This document shows positions 51,899 through 60,822 of a stretch of 64,000 nt of DNA, piece after piece. This stretch comes from Caulobacter sp. 73W (GTDB taxonomy: Bacteria; Pseudomonadota; Alphaproteobacteria; Caulobacterales; Caulobacteraceae). The stretch is from positions 1,054,001 through 1,118,000 of the forward strand of contig NZ_CP158375.1 of the NCBI RefSeq assembly GCF_041021955.1, given 5' to 3'. The notes under the pieces were generated by a model. It ran no database searches and was not told the origin of the DNA. It saw only the letters and a program-made list of their open reading frames with translations. Every line of letters begins with the position of its first letter. Within the stretch, counting starts at the first letter, position 1. A program made the translations under genes and the position numbers.

Positions 51899-53310
51899 AA
51901 GTCGAGCTCGACCCGCGCCCCGCCCACATGGACGTCGTAGTCGCGACGCCCGTCGAGCAGCGGCGAGGCTCCCTCGTAATGGATGAGGCCGTAGTTGAGA
52001 TTGAACCGCAGGTTGTCGATCGGCGTCCAGATCAGGGCGGCGAGGCCGGCGTGCTGCCGCCCGCCGCGGATCGCGCCGCTGTCCAGATCCAGATAGTCGT
52101 AGCGCAGGCTGGCCTGCAGCGAGCCCCAGCCGCCGTCGCCCCAGGGCCGCACCGGCGTGCTGCGATCGAAGATGCCGTTCTTGTACGCCCGGGTGTCGCC
52201 CGGGGTGAGGAAGCGGCCGATCTCCAGATAGCCGCCGAAGAATCGGGCGTCGGGGTCGTCGAAGCGGTCGGCGTTCAGCCAATGCCCCTCGGCGGCGGCG
52301 TGCCAGGGTCCCGTGACCAGGGCCGCCTCGATCCCGTGGGTGAACTCCTCGTCCACCCGCAGGGCCGGCGTGCCGATCAGGCGGGTGTCGGTGGCGTGCA
52401 GGTAAGGCCGCTGGCGATACCGTGTGGTCTGGGAGTCGAGCCGCCGCAGATCGCGCCAGTGAGCGGAGGCGGCCAGGTGCAGCTGCGTCTTGCCGATGCG
52501 CGGCGCATAGACCACCCGCCCGTCCAGGCCGATGCTGTCATTCTCGTCCCCGGGCGGGCTCTCCGAGCCGTCCGAGGACAGGCTGTTGATGTCGTCGCTG
52601 AACACCCCGGCCTGGACCAGCAGATCGCCCGCCCTGCGCTGCCCTGAAAGTCCCAGGCGCCGTTCGAAGGCGAAGGCGTCGGTGAAGGCCGCCCGCTCCA
52701 TGAACGAGCCGGTCGTGTCCCCGGTCAGTTCGTCGAGGGACTGGAAGGGATTTTGGTTGCCTAGGGTCAGCAGCCAGCCGGCGACGTTCCAGGTGACGAA
52801 GGTGTCCACCAGATCGACGCCGTTGTCGGAGAACTCCAGCTCCAACTTGTAGCCGAAGTCCCTGGACAGGCTCCCCTCCCCGCCCAGGCGGAGGCGGCGC
52901 GCCTCATTGACGTAGCCCAGGCTCTGGTCCGGCCATTGCGTGCGACCGACATAGCCGGCATCGAACTGCAGCCGGCCCTTGGCCTTGAAGGTCATGCCGT
53001 CCTGGGCGAAGCGGGGCGAGCCCTTCCAGGTGATCTTGAGGTCGTCCTCGGCCCTCGCCGGCGGCGCTGCGGCCGCGGGAGGCGGAGGAGCCGGGGGAGC
53101 GGTGGGAACGGACGCCTGGGGTGTCGCCCCGCTCAAGGCCTCCAGGCGGGCCTCCATGGCCTCCAGACGGGTCTTGAGGGCCTGGACCTCCTCCCGGAGG
53201 GCGGCGGCCTCATCGGCGGATGTAGGAGCGCTCTGGGCGATCGCCGCGCCCGGCAGGGCGAGGATGCAGGCCAAGGTGGCGACGCCGCCGATGTTCGGGT
53301 GCATTTTCAT
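51895..53310 (-). CDS. Phosphate-selective-type porin (OprP/OprO family)
   Basis: A 471-residue outer-membrane channel. Signal peptide MKMHPNIGGVATLACILALP (start at 53310; the upstream frame to 53445 encodes the tail of the inverted-repeat region). A coiled-coil segment (ALREEVQALKTRLEAMEARLEAL) followed by a Pro-rich linker precedes the barrel, a trimer-forming layout of OprP-like porins. The barrel ends GGARVELDF with a C-terminal Phe. The gene follows sulP on the same strand with a 374-base gap. Anion selectivity is inferred from family only. Confidence 0.88.
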   Translation of the reverse strand: MKMHPNIGGVATLACILALPGAAIAQSAPTSADEAAALREEVQALKTRLEAMEARLEALSGATPQASVPTAPPAPPPPAAAAPPARAEDDLKITWKGSPRFAQDGMTFKAKGRLQFDAGYVGRTQWPDQSLGYVNEARRLRLGGEGSLSRDFGYKLELEFSDNGVDLVDTFVTWNVAGWLLTLGNQNPFQSLDELTGDTTGSFMERAAFTDAFAFERRLGLSGQRRAGDLLVQAGVFSDDINSLSSDGSESPPGDENDSIGLDGRVVYAPRIGKTQLHLAASAHWRDLRRLDSQTTRYRQRPYLHATDTRLIGTPALRVDEEFTHGIEAALVTGPWHAAAEGHWLNADRFDDPDARFFGGYLEIGRFLTPGDTRAYKNGIFDRSTPVRPWGDGGWGSLQASLRYDYLDLDSGAIRGGRQHAGLAALIWTPIDNLRFNLNYGLIHYEGASPLLDGRRDYDVHVGGARVELDF

Positions 53311-53684
53311 ACCGATATCGCCGCCGAGGGGCGCGCCGACGCCCCGCGTCGCTTTAGCGAATGCGGACGGCTCGCACCAGTTGCCGCGACAAATTTGTGA
53401 CAAACGCATGAAGCCCGACCGCTCGGAGGAGCAATCGGGCTTCACGGGCTAGGCCCGTCTAGAAAGCAGTCCCTCCCGCGCACGCAGCCCTGGAGGCTAC
53501 GAAGACCGGATCGACGCCGAGCTGGGACTTGCCAGCGTCTAGGATGGCCGCGAGGGGTCGGCCACCCACCTCGACCTGGAGCAGGTCGAGGCCGCCCTCG
53601 ACGTCCCCAAAGGAACGCCAGCGCGCGGGAGGGGTGGCGACACACCCGGGGATGCGCATCGCCACCAACGGCTGCAGGGTCGGC
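53311..53684. other. 374-base gap with two inverted repeats and a weak 69-codon frame
   Basis: Between sulP and the porin. GAAGCCCGA (53410-53418) pairs with TCGGGCTTC (53435-53443), and ACGGGC (53444-53449) with GCCCGT (53453-53458), neither followed by a T-tract. A minus-strand frame 53459-53668 could encode 67-69 residues containing LLQVEVGGRPLAAILDAGKS, vaguely like a retropepsin fragment; no Shine-Dalgarno. I regard it as a remnant or accident. The porin promoter should be in this stretch. Confidence 0.4.
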
Positions 53685-55211
53685 TTACGCCGGCACCAAT
53701 CGCCGCAACTTTTCGTTCGCGCCCGTCAACTCGACCTTCACGCCCGCGTCGCGGTTGCGCTGAAGCCAGTCGTTCAGCATCTCGGCGCAGGTGTGGTCGA
53801 TGTGAGCCAGGCGCTCCAGGTTGATGCGCACGGCGCCGCGGGCCGGCGTGGATTCCAGGGCCGCCGACAGCTTGGGCAGTGACACGAAGGTGGCCGTGCC
53901 GTTCAGCGCCAGCGAGCTGGTCTCCTCATCCGTGCTTTGCTCGATCTTGAGCTTGGCGCGGCGGATGTGCGGGATCAGCTCGACCAGCGACAGGACCAGG
54001 CCCACGATCACGCCGGTCAGCAGATCCGTCGCCACCACCATGATCAGGGTGCCCGCCCAGATGGCGGCGGGCATCGGACCATACTGGTGCAGCAGGTGAC
54101 GCACGTGCTTCAGGCTGATCAGACGGAAGCCGGTGACCACCAGGATGGCCGCCAGGGCCGCCATGGGGATCTGACGCAGCAGCCACGGAGCCAGGGCGAC
54201 GAGACCAAGAATCCACACGCCATGCAGGATGGCGGACAGACGGGTCGCCGCGCCGGCCTGAACGTTGGCCGAGCTGCGCACGATCACGCCGGTCATCGGC
54301 AGGGCGCCGGCGAAACCGCAGAGCATGTTGCCGATGCCCTGAGCCCGCAGCTCCTTGTCGTACTTGGTGCGAACGCCGTCATGCATCCGGTCCACGGCCG
54401 CCGCCGACAGCAGCGTTTCAGCGCTGGCGATGAAGGCGATGGCGATGGCCAGGGTGATGATCGTCGGGTTGAAGAACATCGACAGGGCGTCGCCGCTCGG
54501 CGGGACCACCGCGGCGACGATCGACGCGGGCACTTCCACGCGGGTGACGCTGAGCGAAAGACCAGCCGCCAGGAAGGTGCCGGCGAGAACCGCGATCAAG
54601 GCGCCCGGAACAAGGCGCAGGGCCTTGGGACGGAACTTCTCCCAGCCCAGCATGGCCAGGATGGAGAAGACGCCGACCAGGGCGGCCTGCTGAACGCCGG
54701 CGCCGCCGGCGCCGAGACCCAGCACGCGGCCCGGCGCGGCCACGAGGTTCTCGACGCCGTTCGCCAGAGGCTTGGCGTCGAAGAGCACGTGGAACTGGCC
54801 GGCGACGATCAGCACGCCGATGCCGGCGAGCATGCCGTGCACCACCGCGGGCGAGATCGCGCGGAACCAGCCGCCCAGACGCAAAACGCCCGCCAGGATC
54901 TGGATGGCGCCGGCCATGATCAGCACCGGCCCCAGGGCCGACAGGCCATGGTCGCGGATCAGTTCGAAAACGATGACCGCCAGGCCGGCGGCCGGGCCGC
55001 TGACCTGCAGCGGCGAGCCCGCCAGGGCGCCGACGACGATGCCGCCGATGATGCCCGTGATCAGGCCCTTCTCGGGCGGAGCGCCCGAGGCGATCGCGAT
55101 GCCCATGCACAGCGGCATGGCCACAAGGAAGACGACGATCGAAGCCGTGAAGTCGCGCACGATCGTGCGCGACCCGGCTCCGGTCGACGAGGTCGCCGCA
55201 GCGGTTGTCAT
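53685..55211 (-). CDS. SulP-family anion (bicarbonate/sulfate) transporter
   Basis: A 508-residue inner-membrane permease with about 12-14 helices (FTASIVVFLVAMPLCMGIAI, VSGPAAGLAVIVFELI, GVIVRSSANVQAGAATRLSA), then a C-terminal STAS domain (FVSLPKLSAALESTPA, VRINLERLAHIDHTCAEML). Its start codon region overlaps the end of the carbonic anhydrase gene by four bases. SulP-carbonic anhydrase pairs in bacteria often carry bicarbonate rather than sulfate, so that is the better guess. Confidence 0.9.
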   Translation of the reverse strand: MTTAAATSSTGAGSRTIVRDFTASIVVFLVAMPLCMGIAIASGAPPEKGLITGIIGGIVVGALAGSPLQVSGPAAGLAVIVFELIRDHGLSALGPVLIMAGAIQILAGVLRLGGWFRAISPAVVHGMLAGIGVLIVAGQFHVLFDAKPLANGVENLVAAPGRVLGLGAGGAGVQQAALVGVFSILAMLGWEKFRPKALRLVPGALIAVLAGTFLAAGLSLSVTRVEVPASIVAAVVPPSGDALSMFFNPTIITLAIAIAFIASAETLLSAAAVDRMHDGVRTKYDKELRAQGIGNMLCGFAGALPMTGVIVRSSANVQAGAATRLSAILHGVWILGLVALAPWLLRQIPMAALAAILVVTGFRLISLKHVRHLLHQYGPMPAAIWAGTLIMVVATDLLTGVIVGLVLSLVELIPHIRRAKLKIEQSTDEETSSLALNGTATFVSLPKLSAALESTPARGAVRINLERLAHIDHTCAEMLNDWLQRNRDAGVKVELTGANEKLRRLVPA

Positions 55212-55903
55212 TGGGCGGCGACCATCAGTTCGACATCGGCGGCGCGGCGGACTTCGTGGGCCAGGGCGACCGGCATCGGCTCGCCTTCACGGACCATCTG
55301 GAAGCGGCCGGTTTCGCCGTTCAGCGCCTGGACCGTGCCAGCGTGAATGTCGAAGAACCAGCCGTGCAGCGCCAGGTGACCCTGGGCGATGGCGGTGGCG
55401 ACCGATGGGTGAGTACGCAGGTGCGCGATCTGGGCGACCACGTTCTCCATGGCGACCGCACGCTCGAACTCTGGCCCTTCCAGGGTCGGATAGCAGTCGC
55501 AGGCGACCTTGTGGGCGGCTTGCGAGTGACGCAGCCAGGCGGCCACGTTCGGCACGTGCTTCAGGACGTCTTCCTTGCCGAGCGCTTTCATGGCGCCGCA
55601 GTCGGAGTGGCCGCAGACGATGATGTCGCGGACGCCCAGGACGACCACGGCGTACTCGACGGTGGACGAGACGCCGCCGTTCATGGTGGCGAACGGAGGA
55701 ACGATGTTGCCGGCGTTGCGGCAGACGAAGAGATCGCCCGGCTGCGCCTGCATGATGTGCTCAGGAACGACGCGCGAGTCCGCGCACGAGATCATCAGCG
55801 CCTTGGGGCTCTGCCCATCGGTGGCGAGACGGGCGTAGAGATCGCTCTGAGCGGAGAAAACGCGGTCCTTGAAATCCAGGACCCTGCCAATGAGGTCATT
55901 CAC
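55208..55903 (-). CDS. cynT: Beta-class carbonic anhydrase
   Basis: A 231-residue zinc enzyme interconverting CO2 and bicarbonate. The catalytic dyad and zinc ligands are visible: CADSR (Cys40, Asp42, Arg44) and HSDCGAM (His98, Cys101). The motifs GDLFVCRNAGNIVP and SSTVEYAVVVLG are normal. It precedes sulP with a 4-base overlap, so CO2 hydration and anion transport are co-expressed. The ribosome-binding site AAGGAG is the 3' arm of a hairpin at 55911-55936 (see findings). Confidence 0.95.
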   Translation of the reverse strand: MNDLIGRVLDFKDRVFSAQSDLYARLATDGQSPKALMISCADSRVVPEHIMQAQPGDLFVCRNAGNIVPPFATMNGGVSSTVEYAVVVLGVRDIIVCGHSDCGAMKALGKEDVLKHVPNVAAWLRHSQAAHKVACDCYPTLEGPEFERAVAMENVVAQIAHLRTHPSVATAIAQGHLALHGWFFDIHAGTVQALNGETGRFQMVREGEPMPVALAHEVRRAADVELMVAAQ

Positions 55904-55936
55904 GCCGATTGCTCCTTAGGAAATTCCTATTGGAGC
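55904..55936 (-). promoter_or_regulatory. Hairpin sequestering the carbonic anhydrase ribosome-binding site
   Basis: On the minus strand GCTCC (complement of 55932-55936) pairs with GGAGC (55911-55915) and TAGG pairs with CCTA inside, around an A/T-rich loop. The Shine-Dalgarno AAGGAG is the 3' arm, 7 bases before the ATG at 55903. There is no T-tract. It is either an RNA-level switch or coincidental with a DNA operator palindrome TAGGAAATTCCTA (55917-55929). Confidence 0.45.
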
Positions 55937-55983
55937 AAAGGTAGCGGCCGTATTTTGCTGCAGAGCGGCGCGCTTGTAAGGAA

Positions 55984-57309
55984 TTATTGCTGCAGTGCGA
56001 CCGGAAGATGAATCTGGGCGCTGAGCCCGCCCTCAGGTCGATTGACCAGCCGCAACCCCCCGTTCTCACGGGTCAGGATCTGATCGACGATGGCTAGGCC
56101 CAGCCCGAAGCCCTGGGTGTCGCGCGGACGTGCGGGGTCCAGCCGGCCGAAGGGCTGGCGCACTCTTTCCAGATCCTCGGGCGGAATGCCCGGACCGTGA
56201 TCCTCGACGGCGATAATGATCAAACCGTCCTCGCGGCCGACCTTCACCTGGATGGGGCCGGCGCCGTAATGGCGGGCGTTGTCGATCAGGTTATTCAGGG
56301 CCCGCGTCAGGGCTATGGGCCGGACAATGGCGTCGGCGTGCTTGTCGCCGCTGTAGCTCGCCTTCACCCCGCGATCCTGAAGATCGTCCACGGCGCTGGC
56401 GGCCAGGACCGCCACGTCCGTGCGGATGCGCGGCTCCGGATCCTCGGCCCCGCTGAGATAGGCGAGAAGCGACGAGACCATGGAGCTCATCTCCTGGATG
56501 TCGCGCTCCACCTCCCGCTGGATCTTCTTGTCGCTGATGGCGTCGACGCGCAGGGCCAGGCGCGCCAGGGGCGTGCGCAGGTCGTGGCTGACCGCCACCA
56601 GGGCCTGGGTGCGGTCGGAGATCAGCCGGTCGATGCGCAGTTGCATGTCGTTGAAAGCGCGAACCACCCGACGGACTTCGCCAGGCCCCTCCTCGCGCAG
56701 GACCGAGCGGCCGCCTCGACCGATCTGCTCGGCGGCCAGGGCCAGGCTGCGCATGGGGCTCAACGTCTTGTGCAGCATGAAGCCGGCCAGCAGCGCCAGG
56801 ATCAGCGCCGGTGCCAGGGCGGAGGTCATCCGCGCCAGGGACAAGCGGTTGCTGGTGATCACGCCCGCCGCCTTGAACTCCAGCCAGCTTCCGTCCTCCA
56901 GGCGGATGTCGCCCTGCACCCAGCCGTGATTGCCCGGCTTGATGTGGGTGCGCAGCGACGCCTGACCGAGCTCCGGCTCCCACGCGATGATCTGTTCGTC
57001 GATGCGCGGCAGGGCGGCGGTGTCGGGACGCGGCGGTTCGATCTTCGACGGCAGCCAGCGGATCTGGAAGCGGCTGCTGGACAGCTCCTTGGACAGAAGC
57101 GCCCGGCCCTCCAGCGGCTGGTCGGACATCAGCCGGTGGGCCACCACCAGGTGCTCGCCGACGCGGTGGGCGTGTTCGGCGCGCGTGGTGACGTTGCTGG
57201 CCCGCTCATAGACCAGCGTGCTCATGCAGAACTCGACCCCAAGGGCCAGCAGCAGAATGGCGAAGATCCTGGCCGCCAGACCGAACTTGCCGTGGTCGAG
57301 CCAGCTCAC
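55984..57309 (-). CDS. EnvZ-type sensor histidine kinase
   Basis: A 441-residue membrane kinase. Helix 1 is at about residues 10-30, a periplasmic domain of about 120 residues follows, then helix 2 ([20 protein letters not shown]), a HAMP ([20 protein letters not shown]), the H box [19 protein letters not shown] (phospho-His near residue 240) and the N/G boxes [13 protein letters not shown] and [13 protein letters not shown]. Its start overlaps the regulator's stop by four bases. Signal unknown; the sulP/carbonic anhydrase operon begins 80 bases beyond its end on the same strand. Confidence 0.92.
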   Translation of the reverse strand: MSWLDHGKFGLAARIFAILLLALGVEFCMSTLVYERASNVTTRAEHAHRVGEHLVVAHRLMSDQPLEGRALLSKELSSSRFQIRWLPSKIEPPRPDTAALPRIDEQIIAWEPELGQASLRTHIKPGNHGWVQGDIRLEDGSWLEFKAAGVITSNRLSLARMTSALAPALILALLAGFMLHKTLSPMRSLALAAEQIGRGGRSVLREEGPGEVRRVVRAFNDMQLRIDRLISDRTQALVAVSHDLRTPLARLALRVDAISDKKIQREVERDIQEMSSMVSSLLAYLSGAEDPEPRIRTDVAVLAASAVDDLQDRGVKASYSGDKHADAIVRPIALTRALNNLIDNARHYGAGPIQVKVGREDGLIIIAVEDHGPGIPPEDLERVRQPFGRLDPARPRDTQGFGLGLAIVDQILTRENGGLRLVNRPEGGLSAQIHLPVALQQ

Positions 57310-58013
57310 CCCTGGGTGACTTCGGTGTTGAACATGTAGCCGACGCCCCGGATCGTGATGATCGGCGCGGTGCTGCCCTCGATGGACAGCTTGCGGCGCA
57401 GGCGGCTGACCAGGACATCGACGCTGCGGTCGGAGGTGTCGCCCAGCCGCGTGCGCGACAGTTCGATCAGGCGCTCGCGGGCGATGATCCGCTGCGGGTT
57501 CTCGAGGAAGCTGGCCAGCAGGTCGAATTCCGCCCCGGTCAGGCTGACATAGGCGCCCGTGGGCGAGAACAGCTCGCGGCGCGAGATGCTGACCGTCCAG
57601 CCGTCGAACTGCATACGCTCCTCGCCGCCGGTCTTGCGCGCCACCGGGTAGCCGCGACGAAGCACGGCGCGGATGCGGGCGACCAGTTCGCGGGTGCTGA
57701 AGGGTTTGACCAGATAGTCATCCGCCCCGACCTCCAGCCCGACCACGCGGTCGGTCTCGGTGCCCCGCGCGCTGATGAAGATGATCGGAATGTCGTGGTC
57801 CTGGCGCAGCTGGCGGCACAGGTCGATGCCGTTGCCGCCCGGCAGCATGATGTCGAGCAGGATCAGGTCGGCGGGACCGTCCTTGAGCGCCGCCCACATT
57901 TCGCCGCCCGATCCGACGGGCAGCACCCGGTAGCCGTTCTGCTGGAGAACCCGGCTGGTGATCGTCCGCAGGGCGGGATCGTCCTCAACGAGCAGAATTT
58001 TCGGGGCGGGCAT
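57306..58013 (-). CDS. OmpR-family response regulator
   Basis: A 235-residue regulator with receiver domain (phosphorylated Asp54 in ILLDIMLPG, acidic pair DD11-12, Lys in [10 protein letters not shown]) and a C-terminal winged-helix DNA-binding domain ([38 protein letters not shown]). Upstream of the kinase with a 4-base overlap, so they are made together. Targets are unknown; OmpR-like sets in these bacteria govern envelope proteins, so the porin nearby could be one. Confidence 0.94.
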   Translation of the reverse strand: MPAPKILLVEDDPALRTITSRVLQQNGYRVLPVGSGGEMWAALKDGPADLILLDIMLPGGNGIDLCRQLRQDHDIPIIFISARGTETDRVVGLEVGADDYLVKPFSTRELVARIRAVLRRGYPVARKTGGEERMQFDGWTVSISRRELFSPTGAYVSLTGAEFDLLASFLENPQRIIARERLIELSRTRLGDTSDRSVDVLVSRLRRKLSIEGSTAPIITIRGVGYMFNTEVTQG

Positions 58014-58325
58014 GAATCAACGAACGGGGGAACGGGACAACAGCGCGACCTAGGAACCCCTACCGCCAAGGTCAACGACGCCAAACGTCGCTGTTCTCTG
58101 GAAAAGGCGGAACGGCTGCCTGGGCAACACTTCCTTACAAAGCCGGCGGAGAGAACGCCCTGGGTCGCGCCGCGTCAACCACCCGCAACCCCGCCTCGCG
58201 CGGCGGTCGAAATTCCCCGACGGATCACCTCAAGCCGCAACAGCGGTCGATTTCATGTTGCGCTTACCCATGACGCACGGCTTTTAGGCGCGGTTTCATC
58301 ACCTCGCGTCCCTTCGGCGGCTCCC
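58014..58325. other. 312-base gap between the response regulator and hemF
   Basis: The divergent gap should hold the promoters of the two-component operon (minus) and hemF (plus). I find no hairpin, reading frame or recognisable operator in it. Confidence 0.4.
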
Positions 58326-59198
58326 TTGACCGACACCCAGCTTCTCGACACCCGCAAGACCCAGGCCCGGCAGTGGTTCGAATCCCTGCGCGACCGTATC
58401 TGCGCCGAGTTCGAGCGACTGGAGGAAGAAGCCCCCGCCGCCCTCTATCCGGGCGAGGCCGGCCGCTTCGAGAAGAAGCACTGGGACCGTGAAGCCGGCG
58501 GCGGCGGCGTGATGTCGATGATGCACGGCCGCCTGTTCGAGAAGGTGGGGGTGCACACCTCCGTCGTGTTCGGGGCCTTCACGCCCGAGATGGCCAAGAC
58601 CATCCCCGGCGCCGCCGAGGATCCCCGCTTCTTCGCCACCGGCGTCAGCCTGATCGCGCACATGATCAATCCGCGCGTGCCGGCGGTCCACATGAACACC
58701 CGTTTCATCGCCACGACCAAGCATTGGTTCGGCGGCGGCGCGGACCTGACTCCGCTGCTGGAGACCCAGCGCAGCCAGGAAGCCGACGACGCGGTGGCCT
58801 TCCACGCCGCCATGCAGCGCGCCTGCGACGCGCACCACCCGGACTGGCACGCCAAGTACAAGGCCTGGTGCGACGAGTACTTCTTCCTGCCGCACCGGAA
58901 CGAGCCGCGCGGGGTCGGCGGCATCTTCTACGACCACCACGACAGCGGCGACTGGGAGAAGGACTTCGCCTTCACCCGCGACGTGGGCGAGGCGTTCCTG
59001 GACATCTATCCGAAGATCGTCCGCCACCGCATGGACGAGCCGTGGACCGACGCCGACCGGGAGGAGCAGCTGATCCGCCGCGGCCGCTATGTCGAGTTCA
59101 ACCTGCTCTACGACCGCGGGACCATGTTCGGCCTGAAGACCGGCGGCAACGTCAACTCGATCCTCAGCTCCATGCCGCCGATGGTGAAGTGGCCCTAG
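58326..59198 (+). CDS. hemF: Oxygen-dependent coproporphyrinogen III oxidase
   Basis: Aerobic haem synthesis: decarboxylates coproporphyrinogen III to protoporphyrinogen IX with O2. 290 residues if begun at TTG 58326 ([14 protein letters not shown]), close to E. coli HemF (299); no nearby ATG fits. Motifs: [56 protein letters not shown] and [18 protein letters not shown]. An extended upstream frame exists but is not conserved-looking. Single gene, divergent from the two-component operon. Confidence 0.93.
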   Translation: MTDTQLLDTRKTQARQWFESLRDRICAEFERLEEEAPAALYPGEAGRFEKKHWDREAGGGGVMSMMHGRLFEKVGVHTSVVFGAFTPEMAKTIPGAAEDPRFFATGVSLIAHMINPRVPAVHMNTRFIATTKHWFGGGADLTPLLETQRSQEADDAVAFHAAMQRACDAHHPDWHAKYKAWCDEYFFLPHRNEPRGVGGIFYDHHDSGDWEKDFAFTRDVGEAFLDIYPKIVRHRMDEPWTDADREEQLIRRGRYVEFNLLYDRGTMFGLKTGGNVNSILSSMPPMVKWP

Positions 59199-59263
59199 GG
59201 GCCGTCGTGACACCCTGACGGCGGCGCTCTAGGCTCCAGAATCGCCAAGGTCGGGGGACACGG

Positions 59264-59983
59264 ATGCCATTCTCAATGACGCAGCTGCAGACGCTGCCGG
59301 CGCGTGACTATCTGCGCTTCCTCGGCGACGACGCGCTCAAGGTCACCTACTCGCAGCTGGGCGAGGACGCCATCGTCCACCACCTGCTGATCCACAAGGT
59401 CCGGAAGCTCGAAGGCGGCTTCTACGTCGATGTCGGCGCCTATCATCCGCGATCGCTGTCGAACACGAAGTTCCTCAACATCCTCGGCTGGCGCGGACTG
59501 AACATCGATGCGAGCGAGGCGGCGATCGCCGCGTTCCAGCAGGAACGGCCCAACGACATCAACGTCTGCTCCGGCGTCGCGCTGGAGGATGGCGAGCTCG
59601 CCTACTACAAGTTCGGCGGCGTGGCGGCGGCCAACACCCTTTCCAGGGAGACCGCCGAGCGCTGGCAACAGGAACAGGGCTGGACCCTGACCGAAACGGT
59701 CATGATTCCGGTGCGCCCGCTGAACGCCATCCTGAATGAGCATCTGCCGGCCGGTCAGGAAATCGACTACATGAATGTCGATATCGAGGGCCTGGACAAC
59801 GCGGTCATCGAGACGTTCGACTTCGACAAGTTTCGCCCGAAGATCATCTCCATCGAGCTGCACGGCGCCGATCTCTCGGCGCCGAAGGAGACCCCCGCCG
59901 TCGCGCATCTGCTGGCGCAGGGCTACGTGCTGGCCTCGATCAACCTGATCACCTTCATCTTCGTCGATGGGCGCCTGGGCTGA
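59264..59983 (+). CDS. FkbM-family methyltransferase
   Basis: A 239-residue SAM-dependent methyltransferase of the FkbM family, which typically O-methylates sugars in glycans or natural products. The SAM site is GGFYVDVGAYHPRSLSNTKF, then LNIDASEAAIAAF, and IDYMNVDIEGLDNAVIETFD. Length and motifs are complete. No glycosyltransferase neighbours appear here, so it is an orphan. It follows hemF by 65 bases and is convergent with the hydrolase gene. Confidence 0.9.
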   Translation: MPFSMTQLQTLPARDYLRFLGDDALKVTYSQLGEDAIVHHLLIHKVRKLEGGFYVDVGAYHPRSLSNTKFLNILGWRGLNIDASEAAIAAFQQERPNDINVCSGVALEDGELAYYKFGGVAAANTLSRETAERWQQEQGWTLTETVMIPVRPLNAILNEHLPAGQEIDYMNVDIEGLDNAVIETFDFDKFRPKIISIELHGADLSAPKETPAVAHLLAQGYVLASINLITFIFVDGRLG

Positions 59984-59985
59984 CC

Positions 59986-60822
59986 TCAGGTCCAGCTCGG
60001 CGTCCCGCCCAGCAGGAAGGTCCGCGCATAGGCGATGGCCTTGGCCTGGGTCGGCTTGATCGTCCCGCTCACGTCGCTGGGCGGGAAGTAGTCGCCGTGA
60101 TCGAACTTCTGCGTCTTGGGAATTTGCACGCCGAAGGCCGTGGGCGCGCCGGCCCAATGCGCGCCATGCCAGCCTAGCGCGCCGTTTCCGGCGGCGTCTT
60201 CATCGCCGAAGAACAGGTCGCCGGCCCAGTCGCCCAGGCGGTAGGCGATGCGCAGCACGTTGTCCTTCTTCGACGCCAGCCAGGTCAGACGTTCGGCGTT
60301 GCGAACGGCGGCGGCGTAGGGCCGCTCCAGACAGTCGTCGTCGGTGGCGGGCGCGGCCAGGCAGACCCGCACCAGCCGTCGCCGCAGATACGCGGCGGCC
60401 TCCAGCGTCAGGCGGCCGCCCAGGCTGTGCGAGAAGAACGAGAAGCCCTGCGCGCCCTTGAGCACCGCGTCGGCGTAACTCGCCACGGCCTGTCCGCCAC
60501 GCACGGCGTCCTGCCACTCGACCGGATAGTTGATGGCCGGAATCCAGTAGTCGCCGGGCCACAGCACGCCCATGAAGACGTGATCCGCCGGCAGGGCCAG
60601 CGCTCTCTCCAGCTTGGCGAGGGAGCGTACGCCCTTCTCGTAGGAGACGTTGAAGCCGTGGACGGCGAACAGCACCGTCCGCCCCTGCACCAGTTCGGCG
60701 GCGGCGCGGTTGTCGATGGCTCGCAGCATGGGCTTCGGCCCCATGCCGTCGCCCGACAGGACGTAGGGTTCGACCAGCGCGCCGCCCACCGCCCCCTGGC
60801 GCATGTTGAGATAGAGGGTCAC
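59986..60822 (-). CDS. Alpha/beta hydrolase of the DUF900 type
   Basis: A 278-residue serine hydrolase. Near the start is VLFAVHGFNVSYEKGVRSL (oxyanion HGFN), the nucleophile elbow FSFFSHSLGGRLTLEAAAYL with the GxSxG-like SHSLGG, and a possible Asp in APATDDDC. No signal peptide. It overlaps by four bases with the upstream membrane protein gene, so the pair is an operon. Esterase or lipase-like activity is expected; substrate unknown. Confidence 0.82.
   Translation of the reverse strand: MTLYLNMRQGAVGGALVEPYVLSGDGMGPKPMLRAIDNRAAAELVQGRTVLFAVHGFNVSYEKGVRSLAKLERALALPADHVFMGVLWPGDYWIPAINYPVEWQDAVRGGQAVASYADAVLKGAQGFSFFSHSLGGRLTLEAAAYLRRRLVRVCLAAPATDDDCLERPYAAAVRNAERLTWLASKKDNVLRIAYRLGDWAGDLFFGDEDAAGNGALGWHGAHWAGAPTAFGVQIPKTQKFDHGDYFPPSDVSGTIKPTQAKAIAYARTFLLGGTPSWT

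Noticed and set aside
53459..53668. A 69-codon frame upstream of the porin as a real gene
   Set aside because: No ribosome-binding site; protein-like only in a short stretch; listed as a low-confidence remnant.
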